Shown here one piece after another: positions 23,411-37,078 of a DNA stretch of 64,000 nucleotides. Position 1 is the first letter of the stretch. Every line of letters starts with the position of its first letter. The DNA is from Nymphaea colorata (taxonomy: Eukaryota > Streptophyta > Magnoliopsida > Nymphaeales > Nymphaeaceae), in NCBI RefSeq assembly GCF_008831285.2, contig NC_045147.1, positions 10,783,427 through 10,847,426 on the forward strand. Reading direction: 5' to 3'. A model generated the notes under the pieces. That model worked only from the letters and a program-made list of their open reading frames with translations. It was not told the DNA's origin and made no database searches. A program made the translations under genes and the position numbers.

Positions 23411-23460
23411 TGCATATAAAATGTAAGCAGGTATCTTCTTTTACATGTATTTTTGATTTT

Positions 23461-23860
23461 CAAAAAAAAAAAAGTCCTATGCGTATTAGAAAAAAATAAA
23501 ACATTTTCACTGAGGTCGATGACAAATAATAGTGATGTTTAGTAGATGTAAGTAAAAAATTTACGGATGTCCAAGGCAAGTGTTGGTACAATGTTTTATC
23601 CACGCTTACTTAGATGTAGAGAAAAACAAACTATTACTGATGTGCTAGGATGTCGGTAATAATCATTGTTTACCTACGTATTGTGCGCGTCGTTGATGGA
23701 GACCTGTACCAACAGGTTGAGCATTGTGTCGGTGATGATTTTTTACGGACACTATTTTCACCTACCATGAAAGGAAACACCAGTAAAACTTTTAACAACG
23801 CGTTATCATGTTTCACTAACACGTTCTGACTGTCTGTAATGCATATGTTTTTTTGTAGTG
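23461..23860. mobile_element. CACTA-type miniature element
   Basis: The right end reads ...CATATGTTTTTTTGTAGTG. Its reverse complement (CACTACAAAAAAACATATG) matches the left end, where the first bases are degraded to CAAAAAAAAAAAAGTCC. Interior motifs such as GTCGGTAATA and CGGACAC are typical of plant CACTA derivatives. The element carries no transposase. Confidence 0.65.
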
Positions 23861-25391
<1,531 letters not shown>

Positions 25392-25637
25392 AATAACGCA
25401 CAATACTTATCAAACAAGAACCCCACAAATTATTGTAACAATCACTTACTCAACGGTACAATTGAAATGAATAAATAACAACCAATTGGCCTCAACCAAA
25501 CTTGGAGATATTACTTTGTCTGATATGTCAGACACTAAAGAAAAGAAAGGTTTTCAACTTTTAGATATGAAAGTCAAGAACTAGAAACCAACCTGACCCC
25601 AGATCAAGGCATTCTTGAAACCTAGCCAACGACGACT

Positions 25638-26896
25638 TCAATTGACAACCCTGCATGACTTTCTGATCTGTCCCTGAGACCCAGTCAACACCTCAATCTT
25701 CCCCATCCGCAACATCGCATCAGCAAACTTATGCAACCACATCGACCCACTGTTTATGTTTGCCAGCACCATCCCGGCAGTGTCCGCCATGTCCATCAAT
25801 GCCTGGTCTGACGAGAGAAGGCCCCTGTGCAACTTCACGTTCACGTAGTACTGGTTGTCCAATGTCCGTGGTGTCACTGGGTCCAACGATACTGTTGGAT
25901 CCTGCCCCGATCCTGGAGCCGGGCATTTGCTTTTCAGGTCAGACACGTACGTCTGGTCCATGGATGGATCCGACGCATTCGTCGTGTTCTTGAAGTTATA
26001 GAGCCTGTTCGAAAAAGCAGAGCAGTGGGAGTCCCCGATCGTGTGTGCACCGGACAGCGTGACCATGTCCTCCAGAGAAAAGCCCTTTCTTGCAAAGTTC
26101 TCTTCCAATTGCTTCACGTTGAAGAATGCCATCGGCAAGTTCTGGTTAACTTCGGATTCCTTGGAGACAAGGCCGTCTCGTCGCCCTGCCGGCACTGGGT
26201 AGTAAAATCCTCCGGCAATGCGGACGGACTCCCGGGCGGCAAAGGCAACGATGTCAGCACAAGAGACGACTTGCGGGCACTGGGACTCCAAGGTGGATTT
26301 GGCTTCATCTATGACGTCGAACCCATTGAGGCTGGGGTTGTTTGTAGGAGAATCCTTCTCTGCTGGGTTGCCCGGGGTAGAGTCCAGCAGCACAGATGCA
26401 TCACAACCCTGTGAATTTAAATCAAAATCTCCATGGTTTAGTTTAAAGAAAGAATTAGTCAAGGATTTCTTACACAGGAAGTTGAATAGTAGGAGATGTG
26501 ACATGGTTTTCTAGAACTCTTCTACATTATAGAAATATAGTAACCTCAAACTGGAATGTGTCAAACTGGGATGGCACTATAGCATGTATAATATTCATTT
26601 ACAGACTAAATCAAAGAGATAGGGAGATGGTAGGTGCTCACCCTGACAAAGCAGTCATGGAAGTGCAACCTGATCAACGAGGCAGGCATGCCGGGATCGC
26701 GAGCAACGGCATTTGTGACGGTGTTTCTCACGACGTCCTCCACCGAAGGACAGCTGCTGCTGTAATAGCCGACACTCAGCTCGCCACCGTGAGCTAATCC
26801 GACTGAGGCCAACTCTATCAGAATGCAGAACAGTGCAAAGTTACCGGCCATGGCTAGGCGGCCATGACTGGAGGAATATGGAGCCATGCCCTTCAT
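25638..26896 (-). CDS. Class III peroxidase (Prx-3), two exons
   Basis: This is a secretory haem peroxidase, nearly identical to Prx-1 and Prx-4. Exon 1 is 26642-26896 and exon 2 is 25638-26408. The 233-bp intron is phase 0 after R85 (donor GTGAGC, acceptor CACAG). The protein has 341 residues. The chosen start is [10 protein letters not shown] at 26896, because the alignable proteins of Prx-1 and Prx-4 begin there. An upstream in-frame ATG at 26971 would add 25 charged residues before the signal peptide. Distal His80, Pro177, proximal His207 and all eight cysteines are present. Differences from Prx-1 include HGGELS at the mature start, VKLHRG, DMADT and AMLRMG near the C terminus. These are substitutions, not damage. 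Confidence 0.96.
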
Positions 26897-27009
26897 ATAT
26901 TTTGTCAGTCTGTCTCGAAAGAGAACTCGATGGAATGGATGACGCGATTTGAGGGAGAGCTCTATTCTCACTTGCGTTTCTGTGCATAGAAATGGGCGCG
27001 TGGCTCAAG

Positions 27010-27017
27010 TATTTATA
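27010..27017 (-). promoter_or_regulatory. TATA box of Prx-3
   Basis: TATAAATA on the minus strand lies about 114 bp upstream of the chosen start and is followed by the same GAGCCACGCGCCCATTT box as in Prx-1. Confidence 0.65.
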
Positions 27018-28673
27018 GGCATGGAAGGGGATAGCTTCAGTGCTGCAAACAGGATGAAGAAGAGACAACATAGCGCGTACAAAGCAAAAGATATGATTGA
27101 CTAAGACTGGTCTAAAGGGTTTGGTACCATCATATGTCAATAAATTATGTACATATATTTTTTATGTTGATGGGCGGAGCGTGGAGTGGGGCTTTGCGAG
27201 GCAAGCTTCAACTAACGCATCACCATTTTTTTTGGAGGTTCCATTTTTTTTGTTGCTTGAGAATCATTTTTAGCGATTACGTTGAAATTGATATATAGGC
27301 TTGTAATTGAATATTAACACAAATCTGATGCCTGAATATTGGCATCCAGTATATATTAGACCATTGACTCCACTTGAGAACGGAACTGTAAAAGCTGCTG
27401 TTGAAAAGGTGCAGATGGAGTGAGTTTTCCAGACACCGTCCTGTGAAGACTATAGCTTTTGGCGCACGTTGCAAGAGTAAGAGGAAGAGAGTTTTAAAAT
27501 TCTTCCGACATGAGAAGTCAAGCCCACAAGCCTCCTTAAGAGAAGACTTGCGTGAGCGATCAGTAGACAACAGAAGAAGTCAGCTTAGTTGTTCCGCGTA
27601 TGTGGTTGTTCACATTTGAAAAAAGAATTCCTATTAGAGTAGGCGCCCATAAAAATGATACAAATTAAAAACTGATCAAACTCTCGAAGCATCATAAATA
27701 TTTTTAATAAAAACACGTTTACAACCACTGCTGGCCTATGTCGATTAGCACCAGGGCTGTTGTCATCTTAGCGCCACAACATTCCTGAAATAAAATTCAA
27801 GTTATATCAAGTTCATGAGCTCCCATGTTTATTTTTTTGGAGCAAAATTAATTTTGGAGTTGCATAACTTGATAGCTGCATTTCACCCGGTATCAATGAC
27901 GGCCGCGACCCACGAAACTCACAGACGGACAAGTTTTATGAGCCCATAACATCATCTATCTGTATAATTTTCCGAGTCCCTTAGCTTTAACCACATAAAT
28001 TTGAGCATATAAGTGAAGCCCAAGTCCATTTGCTTTAACCACATATGTGCTTGTTCACATTCACATTGGATAAAATATGATCAAAACTATCTTGCTTTAT
28101 GCTTTTGGATAAAATATGCTCCTGTACGTCGCACTAGCATTCTCCGAATTTATCACCTTTTCTTTTTTCAAGGCATATCGGAATGTCAAAATGGTCAAGA
28201 ACAAACCGGAATGGAGCTATAACTAGCTTCGTTTATTAAAAGCGTCACGAATAGAAGCTGAGTAAAGTTGGAACAGGGAACAACTCATTAGGTCCTACAA
28301 TGTCAGTTCTTATTTCATGTTGGCGACCTGAATATCAAGTCGTATTGTCCAACTAAGTAAAACATAAGAACTTCTTTAGCGATCCCAAGCTTGATAGATG
28401 ATATGTATGGGCCCAAGCCTGCTGATTTTAATTAAATGCTACTGCCTAAAACTGTTGTTAACTTTAATGGGTACATATTCTAGATATAGGTTAACAATAA
28501 TAAAGATAAAATAAGGGCCCCTTTTATCATATACTAACAAATGCAGGAGCACCTCTGCAAAAAGTAAAAAAACAGAAAAAGAAAGAAAATTTAAGGAGCT
28601 AGGTGCTTGAATGATTTGACGTGGACAACTTGGTTACTCGAATTTGTTAAGAAACAGTGATGTCTACTAGGAC

Positions 28674-28716
<43 letters not shown>

Positions 28717-29887
28717 TATATATATATATGGTTTTGAAGTACACGTTCTCAAAACACATGTAACAAAAGCACATATTCCAATTCCAAGAATATTCAAAGT
28801 ATGATGGTATCGTTCAGCCTTTGGTCATTAGATGTCAAAATAGTATGTATTATTAGTAGCACATAGATTTTTTAGCTGATTTATTTTAGGCACGGGTGTT
28901 TCAAGAACACAGTATTTGGCTTAACAAAAATCCTTTGAGCAGCCGTATCTACAGTGTGGACTGCACACCTAAGTACCAATTCGTGGATTTGAGTAATTGG
29001 ACGACAAAATCTGGTTCATATCAATTGCTTCGAGGTCCTTTTCTTCAACAGATTGAGTTATTGACCATGAAAACGAAGTAATTGGGATCGTAAACTGGTC
29101 CTCGATCCATGGGCATCACTTTTCGCTTATTTCATCTTAAAATTCCAAAAGCGGTTCAGTTTATTCTTCCTCCCGTTTAAATGAACACAAATAATTGCAA
29201 AAATTTTAGTCACGATGATTCAATTTCACTAACAATGTTGCCAATAATCTCAACATTTATGTAATTCCCTTTAATTAAATGATGAGGATACGTACTTTCT
29301 TCGGATGATATTAAAAAATGTTACCAATTTGCAACCTTTGTATTTTGAGGGGAAGATCCCCACGTGCTTGACAGCGATTTGAAGAAGAGAAGGAATTAGT
29401 TGACGTTGGTTTTCGATTTTTATAACCAAGGTGATCTAAGATTCATGACCGGACGCGATGATTACAACAATTATTTTAATATATTGTAGTACCTAGTGCA
29501 TCTACGAACTCATTATAACTTTGTTCAGTCTCATTGAGTATCTCAACTCTTTATATCTTTCTCTCTCTAAAAATTGGTCAGCATTAGATCCAACAAGTCA
29601 TGGATAATGAGGAATGTGGAATTGAACTTTAAACCGAGTCCAAATTGCTGTTTTATACCATTCTCGATTTGTATAATCGGGTTCGTAATTATGGTGTCAA
29701 GATATTTTGAATCTGGCTGTTAATGACGCATTAAGAGAAATTCAAAACCACAACAATTTGATAACTGGATGCTTCGGGATGATATTAGGGGTTAGTCATG
29801 GCAACATGCATGCAGAAAAATTATGGATGCATTGATAAATAATGAATCTTTTTTTCTTTTCTAAAGTTTTTTTGTTGGCCATAGTAA
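27018..29887. other. Upstream region of Prx-3 and intergenic DNA
   Basis: 27018-27720 repeats the Prx-1 upstream region, with a W-box-like TTGACT at 27097-27102. 27775-28680 repeats 12110-13080. The stretch matching about 10900-12000 of unit 1 is missing here. About 29340-29640 carries relics of the flanks seen at 24470. No gene is supported. Confidence 0.6.
28678..28728. repeat. (TA)n microsatellite
   Basis: A run of TA dinucleotides with one GATA interruption sits where unit 1 has TTTTTTTTATATATATATAC (13085-13105). Confidence 0.95.
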
Positions 29888-29888
29888 G

Positions 29889-30243
29889 GGTGGGCATCGG
29901 GTCGGGCCGGCCCGGTAAAGGCCAGCGTCGGCCCGTTTAAAACTAAAAAAGAATTTTTTTAATCATAAAATATTTTTTTAAATATAAAATATATTTAATA
30001 ATAATAAATATATATTATTAAAACAAAAAAATTAAAAAAATATATTTTTTAAACTTAAACGGGCTGACCCGTGCTGGCCTATCGGGCCCGGCCCAAAAAA
30101 TCCTGGCCCAAGCCCGAGCTGGGCCGGGCCGACTCGGGCTGGCCTATTGGGCTCGGCCCGAAAAATCCTAAAAATCCTGGCCCAGGCCAGCCCCGCCCAA
30201 AAAATCCTGCCCAGGCCCAGGCCAGCCCGGCCGGACGCCCACC
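29889..30243. mobile_element. Inverted-repeat element with GC-rich ends
   Basis: The left end GGTGGGCATCGGGTCGGGC and the reverse complement of the right end (GGTGGGCGTCCGGCCGGGC) are inverted copies. The middle, about 29940-30055, is almost pure AT, and the GGCCCGG-rich arms could fold back. A related, diverged piece lies at 35745-35945. No clear target duplication was seen, so the superfamily is uncertain. Confidence 0.6.
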
Positions 30244-30307
30244 GTATTAATTTTTTGATTCCATTTATTACAACAGACAAGACAAGACAGCCCATCACGT
30301 AGCATGT

Positions 30308-30763
30308 CACTAAAAAAAAATATGTTCGTTAACGACTGCCGAGAAACATCCGTAAAGGTGACACAAGCGTCGGTAGAAACTTTGTTGGTGGAAACTTCAC
30401 CGACATTTTCCGTAGATCAACGAGTGATTAACGTTGGTGAGGACATCATTACCGACATTCTAAAAATGTTGCTAATACTATTACCAGCGAGTAAGCACAC
30501 ACCAGTAAGTATTTTCCCTAACGATCGTCACACCAGTAAGTATTTTCCCTAACGATTGTCGCACGTTGGTGGTGAAGATTATAATATTATTATCGACGTG
30601 CAGTTGACGTGTGACTAAATATCGGTGAAAATTTGATCAACGGCTGCTATAAGCATCAGTGAAAGTATAACCGTCGCGGTGTCACCGAACCAAATATCGG
30701 TAGATGTATAACCGACGACATTCCGAATGTCGGTAAAGATTTATATATTTTTTCCAATTAGTG
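30308..30763. mobile_element. CACTA-type miniature element
   Basis: The element begins CACTAAAAAAAAATATG and ends ATTTTTTCCAATTAGTG, imperfect inverted termini of the CACTA superfamily. The interior is packed with subterminal motifs of the form CCGACATT and GTCGGTAAA in both orientations. A short direct repeat (CACCAGTAAGTATTTTCCC) occurs twice near 30498 and 30531. No 3-bp target duplication is visible (TGT on the left, ATC on the right). Confidence 0.75.
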
Positions 30764-31451
30764 ATCGTTTCAAATTCTGAAATTCGGATAAACATTAGCA
30801 GATCGTTCATAAATTATCAGAATAAAAAATATATAACACAAAATATTTACGACAAAGTGTTTATCAAGACCAAAACATAAATAAAAATTTTGCACCACAA
30901 AATGTCATCGCTGAGGTTAAAACTAATCTGACCAATTTTAAAATGTAAGAGCATTGGATATAAAATATTTGTTTTAAACTAAATACAATTAGAATCTAAT
31001 TAGAAATCGTTTCTTAAGTGCAAATACAATCCAATTAACAAAACGCGGTTTCCAACTTTCTTGATTCTTAATTACCTTCCCTAACATACAGAGGCCGTTC
31101 AGAAAAATGTATAAGATTCTAGCCTTTGAGGTTAATTATCTCCTCTAATATAGAAAATTGTAGTTGCCGTTGACTTACTTTTTTCTTGATCGATTGATGG
31201 GTTAGTAATTTTACACGTAATTAGAAACAAACAAACAAAACTTTCCTCTAAAGTGGTGTCTGATGCGGTAAAGAAAAAATATTCAAGATGAAAAACTCAG
31301 CAAATTATTGTATATCCATTTTTATTTAAGGTAAAACGTGGCTTACTTTTTTTCCCTTCGTATCACCATTAAGAATGGTAAAAAACGTACATATGCCTGA
31401 CTGAACTCTATTGGTAGTAAAAACCAATTAAAACAATTAAGCAGAGACACA
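30764..31451. other. 3' flank of Prx-4
   Basis: The sequence parallels 24640-25130 downstream of Prx-3 and, in its second half, 8260-8560 downstream of Prx-1. No gene is supported. Confidence 0.6.

Positions 31452-31505
<54 letters not shown>
31452..31505. repeat. Compound (AT)n(AG)n microsatellite
   Basis: About 22 bp of AT repeats is followed by about 30 bp of AG repeats, at the position equivalent to 25287-25391. Confidence 0.95.
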
Positions 31506-31509
<4 letters not shown>

Positions 31510-31674
31510 CGCACAATACTTATCAAACAAGAACCCCACAAATTATTGCAACAATCACTTGTCTAACCGGCACAATTGAAATGAATAAATAACAACCAAT
31601 TGGCCTCAAACAAACTTCGAGATATTACTTTGGAAAGGTTTTCGATTTTTAGATATGGCAGCGTGAACTAGAGA

Positions 31675-32927
31675 TCAATTGATAATCCTGCAGGATTTCC
31701 TGATCTGTCCCTGCGTCCCAGTCAACACCTCGATCTTCCCCATCCGCACCATCGCGTCCGCAAACTTATGCAACCACATCGACCCACTGTTTATGTTCGC
31801 CAGCACCATCCTGGCCGTGTCCGCCCTGTTCATCAATGCCTGATCCGATGAGAGAAGGCCCCTGTGCGACTTCACATTCACGTAGTACTGGTTGTCCAAT
31901 GTCCGTGGTGTCACTGGGTCCAACGATACGGTTGGATCCTGCCCCGATCCTGGAGCCGGGCATTTGCTTTTCAGGTCAGACACGTACGTCTGGTCCATGG
32001 ATGGATCCGAGGCATTCGTCGTATTCTTGAAGTTATAGAGCCTGTTCGAAAAAGCAGAGCAGTGGGAGTCCCCGATCGTGTGTGCACCGGACAGCGTGAC
32101 CATGTCCTCTAGAGAAAAGCCCTTTCTTGCAAAGTTATCTTCCAATTGCTTGACGTTGAAGAATGCCATCGGCAAGTTCTGGTTAACTTCGGATTCCTTG
32201 GAGACAAGGCCGTCTCGTCGCCCTGCCGGCACCGGGTAGTAAAATCCTCCGGCGATGCGGACGGACTCCCGGGCGGCGAAGGCAACGATGTCAGCACAAG
32301 AGACGACTTGCGGGCATTGGGACTCCAAGGTGGATTTGGCTTCATCTATGACGTCAAACCCATTGAGACTGGGGTTGTTTGTAGGAGAATCCTTCTCCGC
32401 TGGGTTGCCCGGCGTAGAGTCCAGCAGCACAGATGCATCACAACCCTGCGAATTTAAATCAAAATCTCCATGTTTTAGTTAAAAAAAGAATTCGTCAAAG
32501 ATTTCTTACACAGGAAGTTGGCCAGTTGGAGATGGGGCATGGTTTTCTAGAACTCTACTACATTATAGAAATATACTAATCTCAAACTGGGATGGCAATA
32601 TGGCATGTATAGTTTTGTGAACTTACAGTTACAGGTATAGATCAAACAGATAGGGAGATGGAAGATGCTCACCCTGACAAAGCAGTCATGGAAGTGCAAC
32701 CTGATCAGCGCAGCAGGCATGCCGGGATCGCGAGCAACGGCATTTGTGACAGTGTTTCTCACGACGTCCTCCACCGACGGACAGCTACTGCTGTAATAGC
32801 CGACACGCAGCTCGTCAGCGTGAGCTAATCCGACTGAGGCCAACTCTAGTATCAGGCAGAACAGTGCCAAGTTACCGGCCATGGCGAGGCGGCCATGACT
32901 GGAGGAATATGAAGCCATGCCCTTCAT
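31675..32927 (-). CDS. Class III peroxidase (Prx-4), two exons
   Basis: This is a secretory haem peroxidase and sister of Prx-1 and Prx-3. Exon 1 is 32673-32927 and exon 2 is 31675-32445. The 227-bp intron (donor GTGAGC, acceptor CGCAG) is phase 0 after R85. The protein has 341 residues: signal peptide [10 protein letters not shown] to about AHA, distal Arg76 and His80, Pro177, proximal His207 and eight cysteines. It carries a few unique changes ([17 protein letters not shown] terminus SCRIIN). The TATA-like box is TATAAAGA at 33027-33034, a change from the TATAAATA of its sisters that could alter expression. Confidence 0.96.
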
Positions 32928-33026
32928 ATATTTTCTGTCTATCCCGAAAGAGGACTTGGTGGAATGGATGAAGCAGCTCTATTCTAGCTCGTGTTTCTCT
33001 GCATTCAAATGGGCGCGTGGCTCTGG

Positions 33027-33034
33027 TCTTTATA
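33027..33034 (-). promoter_or_regulatory. Variant TATA box of Prx-4
   Basis: TATAAAGA on the minus strand lies about 100 bp upstream of the start codon. It sits in the same context as in Prx-1 and Prx-3, with CCACGCGCCCATTTG downstream. Confidence 0.55.
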
Positions 33035-36000
33035 GGCATGGAAGGGGATAGCTTCAATGCGGCAAACACACAGCCGCGTAGAAAGCAAAAGATACGATTG
33101 ACTAAGACTGGTCTAAAGGGGTTGGTACAATCATATGGCAATAAAGTACGTATTTTTATTTATTTTGATGGGCTAAGCGTGGGCCCGGACTACTGGGCTT
33201 TTTGGGGGTTCCTTTTTTTGGTTGCTTGAGAAACTTTTCATGTAGCTGCCGGACCACGTAGTAGCTTGATCTGGTAAAGAAATTTGGATCCTTTTTAGTG
33301 ATTACATTGAAATTGATATAAATGTTCATAACTGAATATTAACATATTGACATCCAATATAGATTAGACATGCATGATTGCATATAAATGTAAGTATTTA
33401 GGTTAGTTGGATTCTTATTGGGTTTGAAATCTGACTATACATTACCATAATTGCCCATTGCCCCACATCAAACCAGGAGCTCGAGCCCATTGGTCTCCTC
33501 GTTTCCCCATACAAAAACCAGATTTAGAATATGGTAAAAGCTGAACACTACCTGAATCATAACTATTCACCTCCTTCTTTACAACACGCCCTGTGAAGAT
33601 TACAGCTTTTGGCAAGTTGCAACAGTAAGGAAGGGATTTTTAATATTCTTCCACATGAGAAGTCAAGCCCACAAACCTCCCAAAGAGAAGAATTGCGTGA
33701 GCCATCAGTAGATAACGAGAGATATAAAGAAGGAAGCACCTTATTTGTTCCGCGTATGTGCTTGTTCACATTTGAAAAAAAGACATAACTCTTAGTAGAG
33801 TGGGCGCCCATAAAAATGATAGAAATGAAAAACAGATCAATCTCTCAAGTATTATAAATATTTTACATAATTTCGTTCATATACTCAAAAGCATCTTTTC
33901 ATTTCCCTAGGTTACAATTAATTTATTCGTTGGTTCTAACTTGTGTCTCTGTGCAGACGGAAAATCAAAATATTCTTACCAATCTTTTCAAAATTAAAAA
34001 ATTAGCGTCGACAAAGAATTTGAAAAATTATATAATGACCCCTGCGCCAAAAACAAAAAGAAAAAAAGAAGAGTATTGGCTCAGCGACTGTCTGTGCACA
34101 GTGCGTGCAAATGGGAGTGTTGTGGCTCACGTATTTTTATAAGATGCCTTCACAGTAGAGAACACCTCAAGAAACGAAATTGGTATATGTATAGGTCTGT
34201 GTACAATGCAGAGGTGCACAAATCCATGTGCATGACATATGCCTTTAAGAATGAACCACGGAACCAATGAAAGTAGACTATAAAGACAAATTTAATGCAT
34301 TCCTCAAGAAAAAGCACAGAAAACAGGTAGGCATGTAAATGGATTAGATATATGGAATGACTGATTGATTAGGAATCCAGGAGATATATAGTAATAAATA
34401 TAGGTCTGATCAATGGTCAGATAATTACTTGTAAATCTTGAATCATAAGCTAATCAGATACCAATGATACAGTATTAAAGAGAAAAGGTCCAAATCTGAA
34501 TTCTAATCCAAATCCCATTACCCAATGCCTAATTGAGTCAAAGTCGGTGAAGGCTGGACCCGGATGCAAAAAGGGTGAGCTCCAACCTCTACTCTCCTAT
34601 GAAAGTAGGGCTTGTGACACTTGAAACGTTCAGATTAACTAGATTTGCATCTCCAAATCACCCATGAGAACTCCTAATTCCTTACAACATGCAGCTCTTT
34701 TGTCACAGAAATGCGATTATTGTTCTCTAAGTGGGGACTTGATGGCCTTGAATTTTGATTGTAGAGTCAAAAGTAAAAGTATAGAAACCAAATTTCACTT
34801 CAAATTGAAATTGAAATGAACATTTCATTTCTAGCTAGTCTCTCTTTCTGTTCAATAATATGGAACTTTTATTCCAGAATTGAATATAACATGTATGATA
34901 GAACATGAATTAAAATTGTAGAATTGAGGAATTAAAACTATCATAACTTTTGACTTAAAGAAAGACAAAAAACTTTAAAAGTTTGGAATCATAACTCTAC
35001 TCTGTAGCGTAGAATCACAATTCCAGAATCTTGATTCAAGAACAAGCATGTAATTCTGGAATCAAAATTCTTTGTTTGAGAATGCAATTTTCATTTCATA
35101 AAAGGTGAGACTTTTAATTCTATAATTCCAACGATATCGGCCTCATTAAACAAACACCAACCCCCTCCTCTAAACAACATTCCTGAAATAAAATTCAAGT
35201 TATATCAAGTTCATGAGTTCCCCATGTTTATTTTTCACGAACAAAATTATTTTTGGAGTTGTATAACTCGATAGCAGCATTTCACTGGGCATTAATGACG
35301 GATACAACCCACCTAACTGTATAATTTTTCATTCTGATTCTAACATGCTGGGTTTATGCCGGCTCACAAACTACGTTATGAAGCCCAAGTCCCTTAGCTT
35401 TAACCACATAAATTTGAGCAAATAAGTTAACTTTGTGTGATATTGCTACATCCTGCCAAATTAAGGTAAGGTTCTGTACGAGAAGTCGAGCCCACAGGCC
35501 TCCCTATGACAGGACTTGAACGTGATCAGCAATAAAATGATACAGAGAGACGTGAGGAGGAAGATTCCGAGTTGTTCCGCATATGTGCTTGTTCACTTAA
35601 GAAGAGTAAGCGCCCACAAAAATGAAAAGAAAACAAAGTGATCAGAAACTCTCCTGCTTTACGCTTTTATATAAAAAAAATGCTCCCATATGTCATACTA
35701 GCATTCACGACCTTTTCCTTTTCCACAAAAAGCATATATAAGACAAGGCATCGAGCCAGGCCTGGGTTGAACCGGATAGGGCCGAGGTGGGCTCAATCAA
35801 ATTTTTATTAATTTTAATTAATTTCATATATTTTATTTTTTAAACAAGAATAAACTAGGCCAGGCCACTCCAGGTCCAAGATGGGTCAGGCTAAAATCGG
35901 GGCCGAGCTCGCGGGGCTAGGCTCCAAACCGGCCCGAGCCAATGCCACCAGAAATGTCAAAATTGTCAAGAGGATCGACTCCTCTCACTGCTGTTGAAGT

Positions 36001-36399
36001 CACTAATGCACTATTTAACGACAGCTTTCTGCGTTGAAACTATACGTTTCTTTTGTTAACTTTTGCATAGAGATGGCGAATATAATAAACTTCTTCCTGA
36101 AAAACGCATCACAAATAGGAGTGGCGCAAAGTTTGAAGCATGAACAGCTTGGTGATCAGGTTCTACAACTAATGCTGTAAAAATGTCAGTTTTCTTATTT
36201 CATGTCGGCGAAAATCTTCTCCGACGTTTCACCAAAAAACGATGGTGAAAGCGAGACTGTACGTGCAACACCTTCTTTGACGTCTGCAAAACGTTGATAA
36301 GACATTTATCTGCTGTTTATTTGGTAAACATGGGTAAAAGATAGATCTGACCTGCATCTAGTGACGTTTATCTGATGGCTATCGGTGAAAGATTGCTTC
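33035..36399. other. Upstream region of Prx-4 and intergenic DNA
   Basis: 33050-33140 (with the W-box-like TTGACT at 33098-33103) and 33530-33880 repeat the Prx-1 upstream blocks. 34735-35100 matches 11620-11990 and 35180-35340 matches 12110-12340. About 35745-35945 resembles the GC-ended element at 29889. About 36209-36400 contains GACGTTT and CGGTGAAAG words reminiscent of the CACTA elements. No gene is supported. Confidence 0.6.
34101..34141 (-). promoter_or_regulatory. Orphan peroxidase promoter relic
   Basis: This is a second copy of the TATA plus CCCATTTG-type core promoter, with a 2-bp insertion and an extra T in the TATA region. It is the counterpart of 11023-11058. No peroxidase exon lies downstream on the minus strand before the functional Prx-4 promoter block. 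Confidence 0.55.
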
Positions 36400-36595
36400 T
36401 CTTTTAATGAGAAGGAGTTACGTCCACGCCATGCCCAGTGTACAACCTTTTAAAGCATGTCAACTGTAACTCTGACCTACTTGCATTGAATCCCTAATCC
36501 ACTTTTATTAGTACGTGGTATGCATAGGAACCTATGCATAACGCAAATGTGCACATGTCTGTGCATATTACCAGGTTCGTCTTTTCATGCCCTAT
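36400..36595 (-). repeat. Inverted single copy of the 62-kb tandem unit
   Basis: The reverse complement of this stretch resembles one unit of the tandem array at 62276-62770, including CATAGGTTCCTATGCATACC-like and AAAGTGGATTAGGG-like parts. It abuts the truncated left end of element D. Confidence 0.6.
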
Positions 36596-36682
36596 AAAGG
36601 CCTTAATGCAATGCAGAATAAACTCGTTTTTGTCTCCCTTCGTTTTTCTCTCTCTTGCCTTCTCTTCTCCCATGATTTGACA

Positions 36683-36702
36683 TGGTATCAATCTATCAGA
36701 GC
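36683..36702 (+). promoter_or_regulatory. Primer binding site of D with 8-bp insertion
   Basis: The standard TGGTATCAGAGC site is split by eight bases (ATCTATCA) that look like a local duplication of the ATCA end. Annealing of tRNA-Met would be disturbed. Confidence 0.6.
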
Positions 36703-36719
36703 ATTGGTGAAACAGAAAA

Positions 36720-37078
36720 ATGGTGAACAACAATAGGGGTAATGGGTAGCCACCACAAGGAAATCAAGTGTGGAGATCAAGGAAGACAACCCTTGTTATA
36801 TCCATCACTCAGACGGCCCAGGCACTAAGCTTGTCTCACAAAGCTTAAACTGAGACAACTATACTACATGGCTATTCACCATGATCATGGTGCTAAACAA
36901 CAATACGAAGATGGGTTTTGTGGATGGATCCATTCCAAAGCTCACATCGCTGGATTCGCTAGTTGTTACATGGACTCGTTGCAATAACATCGTCCAGTCA
37001 TGGACTTTGAATGCGATCCATAAAGATCACTCCTACTGTCATCTATGCAACTTGGGCAGAACAAGTATGAAATGAGTT
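36720..37078 (+). pseudogene. Gag fragment of element D, left half
   Basis: The region 36880-37066 encodes NKMGFVDGSIPK, followed by a tract with WTRCNNIVQSW, a hallmark of plant copia gag (UBN2/DUF4219 type). A stop and a frameshift precede and follow it. The reading frame resumes at 42540 on the far side of element C. Confidence 0.8.

Noticed and set aside
26897-26971. Upstream in-frame ATG of Prx-3 adding 25 residues
   Set aside because: The extension is charged, would bury the signal peptide and is not present as a start in the sister genes. The start at 26896 matches the family.
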